The notes under the pieces: generated by a model | What the model saw: only the letters and a program-made list of their open reading frames with translations | Databases searched by the model: none | Told to the model about the DNA's origin: nothing | Shown here: piece by piece, positions 6,186-10,058 of the stretch | How the letters are laid out: each line of letters begins with the position of its first letter | Numbering within the stretch: position 1 is the first letter of the stretch | NCBI GenBank assembly: GCA_964392085.1 | Contig: CAYMOV010000089.1 | Span: 1 to 10,058 of the forward strand | DNA: 10,058 nucleotides | Reading direction: 5' to 3' | From: CAYMOV01 sp964392085 | Lineage (GTDB): Bacteria; Oederibacteriota; Muellerivitia; Muellerivitales; Muellerivitaceae | Position numbers and translations under genes: made by a program

Positions 6186-7127
6186 ATGGACAAGAGCTCC
6201 AAGATCTATGTGGCGGGCCACCGGGGCCTGGTCGGCGGCGCCCTGGTGCGCCGGCTGGAGGGCCAGGGCTACCGGAACCTGGTGTACCGCACCCGGCAGG
6301 AGCTGGACCTGATCCGCCAGGACAAGGTCGAGGCCTTCTTCCGCGACGAGAAGCCCGACGTCGTCTTCCTGGCCGCGGCCCGGGTGGGGGGCATCCACGC
6401 CAACAACACCTACCCCGGCGAGTTCATCTACGAGAACCTCATCGTGCAGGTGAACGTGCTGGAGGCCGCCTACCGCAACGGGGCGGAGGAACTGCTGTAC
6501 CTCGGCTCGTCCTGCATCTACCCCAACGACAGGCTGACGCCGATCAAGGAGACCGACTTCATGAACGGGCCCCTGGAGCCCACCAACGACGCCTACGCCA
6601 TCGCCAAGATCGCCGGGCTCAAGGCCTGCGACGCCTACCGACGCCAGTTCGGGGTGCGGTACATCCCCGTGATGCCCACCAACCTCTACGGCCCCAACGA
6701 CAACTACGACCCGCTCAACAGCCATGTCCTGCCCGCCCTCATGAAGCGGATCCATGAGGCCAAGCTGAGGGACGCCCCCGAGGTCGTGATCTGGGGCACG
6801 GGCACCCCCAAGCGCGAGTTCCTGTATGTGGACGACATGGCCGACGCCTGCGTCTTCATCATGGAGAACTACCGGGGCCACGAGATGCTCAACATCGGTT
6901 GCGGCGAGGACCTGACGATCAGGGAATTGGCCGAGACCATCACGACCGTCGTCAACTACCAGGGCAAGCTGGTCTTCGACCCCTCCAAGCCCGACGGCAC
7001 CAAGCGCAAACTCCTGGATGTGTCCAAGTTGAAGGCATTGGGCTGGTCCCCCCAGGTGTCGCTGGAGGAGGGCCTGATCGCCACTTACGCGGCGATGCAA
7101 AAGGAGCTGCGTTTCAGCCCCAGCTGA
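6186..7127 (+). CDS. fcl: GDP-L-fucose synthase
   Basis: This 313-residue NADPH-dependent epimerase/reductase turns GDP-4-dehydro-6-deoxy-D-mannose into GDP-L-fucose, completing the pathway begun by gmd. The N-terminal Rossmann motif is AGHRGLVGGAL (Gly11, Gly14, Gly17). The catalytic residues are all present: Ser108 and Cys110 in GSSCIYP, Tyr137 and Lys141 in AYAIAKIAG, and His180 in DPLNSHVLPA. The substrate-domain signatures PTNLYGPNDNYD, GTPKREFLYVDDMADA and PDGTKRKLLDVSKL follow. The numbering is offset by one from the E. coli enzyme. ATG 6186 has AAGGCGG (6173-6179) upstream. A second fucose-pathway enzyme this close means the cell makes activated fucose, presumably for surface polysaccharide or glycoprotein; no glycosyltransferase is in the window. 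Confidence 0.96.
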   Translation: MDKSSKIYVAGHRGLVGGALVRRLEGQGYRNLVYRTRQELDLIRQDKVEAFFRDEKPDVVFLAAARVGGIHANNTYPGEFIYENLIVQVNVLEAAYRNGAEELLYLGSSCIYPNDRLTPIKETDFMNGPLEPTNDAYAIAKIAGLKACDAYRRQFGVRYIPVMPTNLYGPNDNYDPLNSHVLPALMKRIHEAKLRDAPEVVIWGTGTPKREFLYVDDMADACVFIMENYRGHEMLNIGCGEDLTIRELAETITTVVNYQGKLVFDPSKPDGTKRKLLDVSKLKALGWSPQVSLEEGLIATYAAMQKELRFSPS

Positions 7128-7131
7128 ATCA

Positions 7132-7300
7132 AGGATCCCGGCGCAGCCGGGAATTGGGTCGCCGACCTGATGTCGGTGTGGGGGCGGGCCGGATTGTCCG
7201 GCGAAACACCGTGAAGCCTGGGCGACTCGCCCGGGAGTGGGCGATGTTGTCGGGGCCCGACTCCCCGAGCACGCGGGCGACCGGACCGGTCGCCCCTACG
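7132..7300. repeat. Cluster of GC-rich hairpins downstream of fcl
   Basis: This is the first part of a 500-base stretch (7128-7627) without a credible gene. Hairpins follow one another almost without gaps: TCCCGGC/GCCGGGA just after fcl; CCGAC/GTCGG; CGGTGT/ACACCG (7174-7179, 7206-7211) enclosing GCCGG/CCGGC; CCTGGGCG/CGCCCGGG around ACT (7217-7235); TCGGGG/CCCCGA (7250-7268); and GGGCGACCGG/CCGGTCGCCC (7275-7284, 7286-7295). The last is a perfect palindrome with a 1-base centre, followed by CCTACG. The motif CCTACGAAAACC (7295-7306) recurs as CCTACGAAGACC (7338-7349). The look is of a REP-like dispersed element or composite; the first hairpin may serve as the fcl 3' end. No coding potential is supported. 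Confidence 0.5.
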
Positions 7301-7390
7301 AAAACCAAGCGAGCAAGCGGGCGTCATGAAGGCCGTTCCTACGAAGACCCCTCGACGAAATGAAACGGCTCAATGCCTTCGCTGATGGAG

Positions 7391-7433
7391 GGTCCCGAAT
7401 CATCGGGCCGGCACGCGACCAATAGGTCGGCCC
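7391..7433. other. Mutually exclusive hairpins in the long intergenic region
   Basis: CCCGA (7394-7398) pairs with TCGGG (7403-7407) around ATCA. CGACC (7416-7420) pairs with GGTCG (7425-7429) around AATA. GGGCCG (7405-7410) can instead pair with CGGCCC (7428-7433), competing with the first two. A further small hairpin, AACCC/GGGTT, lies at 7492-7505. No known riboswitch class was recognised. Confidence 0.3.
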
Positions 7434-7548
7434 AGCTGAAACCACGCCTTTCACGCGCCAAGTTGAATCAGTTTGGTTTGTTTGAACGAACAACCCGTCC
7501 GGGTTAGGGGATCGTTGAAACCGATTGCCCCATTTTGTGGGTTCATCC

Positions 7549-7604
7549 TTTAAAAGGGTCTCGTATTCCCTTAGCATTACACCCACTTGGCCGGTTTGTC
7601 GGCC
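7549..7604 (+). promoter_or_regulatory. Candidate promoter and leader hairpin of the small barrel gene
   Basis: TTTAAA (7549-7554) and TAGCAT (7572-7577), each 4 of 6 to consensus, are 17 bases apart, predicting a start near 7584. GGCCG (7589-7593) pairs with CGGCC (7600-7604), so the transcript would begin with a hairpin, ending 11 bases before the AAGAGG ribosome-binding site (7616-7621). A 5' hairpin of this kind often stabilises mRNA for abundant envelope proteins; that role is inferred. Confidence 0.35.
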
Positions 7605-7627
7605 GGGAATTTTCCAAGAGGTCCGCC

Positions 7628-8314
7628 ATGTCACCTGATTTCCGCAAGATCGCCTTAATGGGGCTCTGCCTCTTCCTGGCCGCCGCTCTCGGCCGCACCG
7701 AAAGCTTCAAGCCCCAGCTGTCCCTGTCGGTGGGCGCCACCGGCGCGGGCGTGATCGGCCATCCCGGCCGCGTGGACCCGCCCTCGGGAGTCCTCGCGGG
7801 GAACCTGCTCTTCCAGGTCCGGTTCGTCCAGGTCGCCGCCCTGGGCCTGAGCTACGACTACTTCAACTTCGTCAGCGGGGGAACGCCCTGGGCCACCTCG
7901 GTCAACCTGGTCGCCCGAATCTATCCCCTGGCCCCCAAGGGCCGCGGCGAATGGTTCCTGCAGGGCGGCGTCGGCGTGATGCCGTCCAACAAGGGCGTCG
8001 ACCCCTCGGGCCAGAAGATCCATGGAACGGCCTCCTTGGGCTATGAGATCAACACCCCGAAGAACCTCTTCGTGGACCTGTCGGCGGTCGTGGATTCCTT
8101 CTCGCCGCGGAACTCGGCCCTGACGAGCCTGGGCGCCCGGGTGGACGTGGGCTGTCACTTCGGCCCCGGCGTGAAAAAGGCGAAGGCCGCCGAGATGAAG
8201 GCGGAAACCGCCAAGCCGGCCCCGACCCCTTCCGCGACTCCGGTGAAAAAGACCGTGAAGAAGGCCCCTCCGGCACCCATGCCGACCACGACCCCCACAG
8301 CCGAGAAGAAATAA
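7628..8314 (+). CDS. Small outer-membrane beta-barrel protein with Lys/Pro-rich C-terminal tail
   Basis: The protein has 228 residues. ATG 7628 has AAGAGG (7616-7621) six bases upstream; in-frame codons further upstream lie in the leader. Residues 1 to about 22 are a Sec signal (MSPDFRK, then a Leu/Ala core); the cleavage site is uncertain. Residues about 27-181 alternate polar and aromatic residues in strands such as LSLSVGATGAG, VAALGLSYDYFNF, WFLQGGVGV, GTASLGYEI and LGARVDVGCHF. This matches small OmpA/OmpW-like eight-stranded barrels (outer-membrane beta-barrel domain type). Residues about 182-228 are Lys/Ala/Pro/Thr-rich and disordered, following the terminal aromatic strand. The tail may face the periplasm or cell wall. 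Function is unknown; a structural envelope role is likely. Expression probably ends at the strong terminator 27 bases downstream. Confidence 0.8.
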   Translation: MSPDFRKIALMGLCLFLAAALGRTESFKPQLSLSVGATGAGVIGHPGRVDPPSGVLAGNLLFQVRFVQVAALGLSYDYFNFVSGGTPWATSVNLVARIYPLAPKGRGEWFLQGGVGVMPSNKGVDPSGQKIHGTASLGYEINTPKNLFVDLSAVVDSFSPRNSALTSLGARVDVGCHFGPGVKKAKAAEMKAETAKPAPTPSATPVKKTVKKAPPAPMPTTTPTAEKK

Positions 8315-8341
8315 GTCCCCTCTTGGGGAGGTGGACGACGC

Positions 8342-8374
8342 AAGGGCCGGGCTCGAGAGCCCGGCCCTTTTTTT
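8342..8374 (+). terminator. Strong intrinsic terminator
   Basis: GGGCCGGGCT (8344-8353) pairs perfectly with AGCCCGGCCC (8358-8367) around CGAG. The preceding AA can extend the stem into a run of seven T (8368-8374). It ends the barrel-gene transcript. Confidence 0.95.
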
Positions 8375-8583
8375 ATGGTTGTTGGGTTAGGGGAGTGATT
8401 GGTTATCGCCTAAGATCCCCCAACAAAACCTCTTCACCACAATGGACTCGATGGACCCAATGCCTTGATGTTTTAAAGCTGATAATGATGAACCGAAAAA
8501 AATGACACGGATATAGGCCCTGGTTCCATTGTGGCAAGGATGTTTGCGTTTCTAATTTTTGTTGGATCTTCTAAGATAACCCC
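8375..8583. other. AT-rich intergenic spacer with two inverted repeats
   Basis: Composition falls sharply in A/T direction compared with everything around it. TTGTTGGG plus TTAGG (8379-8391) can pair with CCTAA (8409-8413) and CCCAACAA (8419-8426), leaving a 5-base bulge. CCACAATGGA (8437-8446) is a perfect inverted match to TCCATTGTGG (8525-8534), 78 bases apart. No ORF with plausible codon use is present. A small RNA or the scar of a lost insertion is possible, but neither is demonstrated. Confidence 0.4.
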
Positions 8584-8820
8584 ATGAGACCCGTCCGCCC
8601 CTGGGAGATCTTCCTCGTCATCACCGGCAACCTGGTGGCCCTCGGCGTTTGGGTCGCCGTTTTGTGGGAACTCTGCCTCAACGCCACCACGGACTGGCCG
8701 GTTTGGGCCCTTTGGGCCCTCCTGTTCACGGCCCTTTTCTTCTTCATCGCCAACATCCTCGGGGCCTATCAGCTCCTCACCGAACGCCGCCCGCCCCGGG
8801 ACCCGGATCCCCACGGCTGA
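8584..8820 (+). CDS. Small two-helix membrane protein, function unknown
   Basis: The protein has 78 residues and I do not recognise its family. Two hydrophobic helices are clear: about 8-32 (from EIFLVITGNLV to LWELCL) and about 40-65 (Trp-, Leu- and Phe-rich, ending GAYQLL). A short polar loop NATTDWP joins them. The tail TERRPPRDPDPHG and the Arg residues before the first helix are basic, suggesting both ends face the cytoplasm. G/C-rich third positions support real coding. No Shine-Dalgarno is visible before ATG 8584; TAAGAT (8572-8577) lies 6 bases upstream and could be a -10 element of a leaderless message. Small proteins of this shape are often accessory subunits or regulators of larger membrane complexes, but nothing here names a partner. 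Confidence 0.65.
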   Translation: MRPVRPWEIFLVITGNLVALGVWVAVLWELCLNATTDWPVWALWALLFTALFFFIANILGAYQLLTERRPPRDPDPHG

Positions 8821-8888
8821 CCCTTCGTTCGGGCCCCTTCCATCGCCGGATCCCCATTTTCCGCCGTTATCAAGGCCATTTGACCCTT

Positions 8889-8916
8889 GGAACCGCGGGA
8901 GCCTTGGCGCGTCTAA
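8889..8916 (+). promoter_or_regulatory. ECF (sigma-E-like) promoter of the small periplasmic protein
   Basis: GGAACC (8889-8894) and GTCTAA (8911-8916) reproduce the GGAACTT / GTCTAA pattern of extracytoplasmic-function sigma promoters. The spacing is 15 bases after the seventh base of the -35, within the known 15-19 range. No sigma70-like pair fits as well here. Predicted transcription start near 8923 leaves a leader of about 34 bases that contains the strong GGAGGGG. Confidence 0.5.
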
Positions 8917-8956
8917 AAGGGGTCGTCAGTTACCTTGAGGTTCCCGGAGGGGAAAC

Positions 8957-9268
8957 GTGAAAGCTTTCGGACAGATGCGCCTGTGGGTCTGCGGGTTGGG
9001 TTTGCTGGGCCTGTTGGCCATGCCGATGATGACGAGGGCCGACGGGTTCGACATGAAGGTCAATATCGGGAACGACGACCAGGCCCATTTCGACTTCAAC
9101 GCCGGGGCGGGGCACCACCACCCCATGATCTGGAGGGCCGCCCAACAGTTGCGGGCCGCCAAGCACGACCTTTGGAAGGCGCGCAACGACTTCCACGGCC
9201 ACAAGGCCGACGCGATCCAGTCCATCAACGCGGCCCTGGAACAGCTGAGGGCCTGCGAAGCCCAATAA
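8957..9268 (+). CDS. Small secreted His-rich helical protein
   Basis: The protein has 103 residues and starts at GTG 8957, supported by a strong GGAGGGG (8946-8952). Residues 1-28 are a Sec signal (MKAFGQMR, Leu/Gly core, TRA before Asp29). The mature N-terminal part (29-52) is Asp/Asn/Gly-rich. His53-His55 follow, then an amphipathic helical hairpin (about 58-102) with Ala/Leu heptads and the central turn DFHGHKADAI. I recall this A-x3-L ... DFxGHxxxA ... A-x2-L layout from small secreted proteins of many bacteria, but no function is established for it. Seven mature-part His (44, 53-55, 70, 80, 82) could bind metal. The ECF-like promoter and the terminator directly downstream make it a single-gene unit, possibly envelope-stress-induced in the manner of Spy or CpxP, though it lacks their LTxxQ motif. 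Confidence 0.8.
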   Translation: MKAFGQMRLWVCGLGLLGLLAMPMMTRADGFDMKVNIGNDDQAHFDFNAGAGHHHPMIWRAAQQLRAAKHDLWKARNDFHGHKADAIQSINAALEQLRACEAQ

Positions 9269-9280
9269 CAGCCTAGTCCC

Positions 9281-9314
9281 AAAAAAGCCGCCGGGGAAAC
9301 CCGGCGGCTTTTTT
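9281..9314. terminator. Strong intrinsic terminator, bidirectional in form
   Basis: A perfect 15-bp stem: six A plus GCCGCCGGG (9281-9295) pairs with CCCGGCGGC plus six T (9300-9314) around a GAAA tetraloop. It begins 12 bases after the small periplasmic protein's stop codon. The A-run makes it able to work on the other strand too. Confidence 0.95.
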
Positions 9315-9445
9315 CATATTCCCTCCGGATCCGACAATACCGTAGGGCCTGGATGCCCGTTCCGCCTTTTTCGTTCCCGGACCGCCGGGAATTCCCGAAT
9401 CCCCACGCGCTTCCCATCCCCATCGCTGGCATCCCGATTGCTTAG

Positions 9446-9928
9446 ATGGAACCCATGAAAAACATCACCGCCCGAGCCGATCCGCGCGCGACCAGGTACA
9501 AGTGCGATGTCCCGGGCCGCCTGCGGACTATCGGGGAGGCGGCGCCGACCGAGGAGGCCCTGGACCTTCGGCCATCATGCCCCGAGGCGTCGGTGTGCGA
9601 CCTCAGCGTCGATGGGTTCTGCCTGGTGTCGCGGGAGCCGTTGCCGATTGGGACCCTGGTGCGCGTCGACCTGCGACTGCCGGGGGACGGGGGGAAGGTG
9701 CCGGCCTTGGCGGAGGTCTGCTGGACCGCCAAAGGCCGCGCGGGAATGCGGATCCTGGCCCTCACGGAGGAGGGCCGCCGAGCCTACCAACGCTACCTTT
9801 TTTTGACGAGGCGGAGGGAAGCCGGGCCGCTTCTGCCCGACACACCCAAGACGCGGGCCCGGCTTGAGGCCGGGACCCAGGGGGCCGGGGCGGCCCCCGA
9901 GCTTCCCACGGCCCGCCTGAGGCGGTAA
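9446..9928 (+). CDS. PilZ-like domain protein
   Basis: The protein has 160 residues from ATG 9446; ATG 9455 (residue 4) is an alternative, and neither has a clear ribosome-binding site. Residues about 14-105 fit a PilZ domain: PRATRYKCDVPGRLR, then DLSVDGFCLV with the D-x-S-x-x-G motif (Asp52, Ser54, Gly57), then LPIGTLVRVDLRLP, AEVCWTAKGRAGMRIL. PilZ proteins bind cyclic di-GMP and tune motility, exopolysaccharide or other outputs. The expected RxxxR is imperfect: Arg17 before Tyr fits the second Arg, but four residues earlier there is Pro13, while Arg14 and Arg10 are near. Binding of the nucleotide is thus uncertain. The C-terminal 40 residues are Arg/Ala/Gly/Pro-rich and probably disordered. 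The gene follows a strong terminator, so it is a separate unit. Confidence 0.72.
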   Translation: MEPMKNITARADPRATRYKCDVPGRLRTIGEAAPTEEALDLRPSCPEASVCDLSVDGFCLVSREPLPIGTLVRVDLRLPGDGGKVPALAEVCWTAKGRAGMRILALTEEGRRAYQRYLFLTRRREAGPLLPDTPKTRARLEAGTQGAGAAPELPTARLRR

Positions 9929-10058
9929 GTTTCGAAGGACGCCCGCCTTCGGCGTGAAAGGGGCCTTTGAGCCCCGCGACCGACCCCACTCCCCGTCGTT
10001 CACGGGGCCGTTCACCTGTCCCGGATATCCCGGGCGGGGAAGACCCCTCAACGAAAAG
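9929..10058. other. Non-coding end of window with several small hairpins
   Basis: After the PilZ-like stop codon, CGAAGG (9933-9938) pairs with CCTTCG (9946-9951), GGGGC (9960-9964) with GCCCC (9971-9975), CCCCGT (9991-9996) with ACGGGG (10002-10007), and CCCGG (10020-10024) with CCGGG (10030-10034). None is followed by a T-run. No gene start is seen before the window ends. Confidence 0.4.

Noticed and set aside
5898..7100. A 400-codon - strand frame opposite fcl
   Set aside because: Antisense of a complete GDP-L-fucose synthase with all catalytic residues; composition typical of shadows.
7128..7363. A + strand frame running past the fcl stop into the hairpin cluster
   Set aside because: Arg/Gly/Pro-rich text arising from hairpin sequence, out of frame with fcl and lacking a start signal.
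7296..7634. A 112-codon - strand frame in the long intergenic region
   Set aside because: It starts with GTG inside the barrel gene, has no ribosome-binding site, crosses several hairpins and resembles no family; better explained as repeat-derived non-coding DNA.
1..10058. tRNA, rRNA, transposase, integrase or defence genes
   Set aside because: No cloverleaf, rRNA core motif, DDE/tyrosine-recombinase motif or known defence domain was seen on either strand.

Overview
The window is GC-rich with strong G/C preference at third codon positions, and every convincing gene lies on the + strand. It encodes a lipoprotein with a Lol-type signal, two signal-peptide-bearing beta-barrel proteins and a small secreted protein, which points to a diderm (Gram-negative type) bacterium. 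Long Thr/Pro/Ser stalks ending in a FlgD-Ig-like C-terminal domain are common in little-cultured lineages such as FCPU426 and Elusimicrobiota. That placement is inference; no rRNA or marker gene is present.

Layout. 1-726 is the 3' end of a surface protein (Thr/Pro stalk plus FlgD-Ig-like C-terminus). 842-3103 is a lipoprotein with its own Thr/Pro stalk and five tandem beta-sandwich repeats. 3104-3378 is a dense regulatory intergenic region with overlapping inverted repeats, a Fur-like operator and a TATAAT promoter, ahead of a MetA/phenol-degradation-type outer-membrane barrel (3379-4152). 4366-4755 is a stand-alone response-regulator receiver domain. 4937-5971 (gmd) and 6186-7127 (fcl) are the two enzymes that turn GDP-mannose into GDP-L-fucose; each has its own candidate promoter. 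7128-7627 is 500 bases without a credible gene but with many GC-rich hairpins. It leads to a second small barrel protein (7628-8314), which ends at a strong intrinsic terminator. After an unusually AT-rich spacer come a two-helix membrane protein (8584-8820), a small His-rich periplasmic protein behind an ECF-sigma-like promoter and in front of a second strong terminator (8957-9268), and a PilZ-like protein (9446-9928).

How the genes may work together. Most are envelope or surface functions: stalked surface proteins, porins, activated fucose for surface glycans, a small envelope protein possibly induced by stress, and two signalling proteins (a receiver domain and a PilZ-like protein). Most genes have their own promoter or terminator signals, so this is a run of single-gene transcription units rather than one operon. 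The most interesting points are the probable ECF-sigma promoter of the small His-rich protein, the Fur-like operator beside the porin, the hairpin cluster at 7132-7300, and the non-adjacent near-duplicate repeats in the lipoprotein. No clear mobile element, CRISPR array or defence system was seen.
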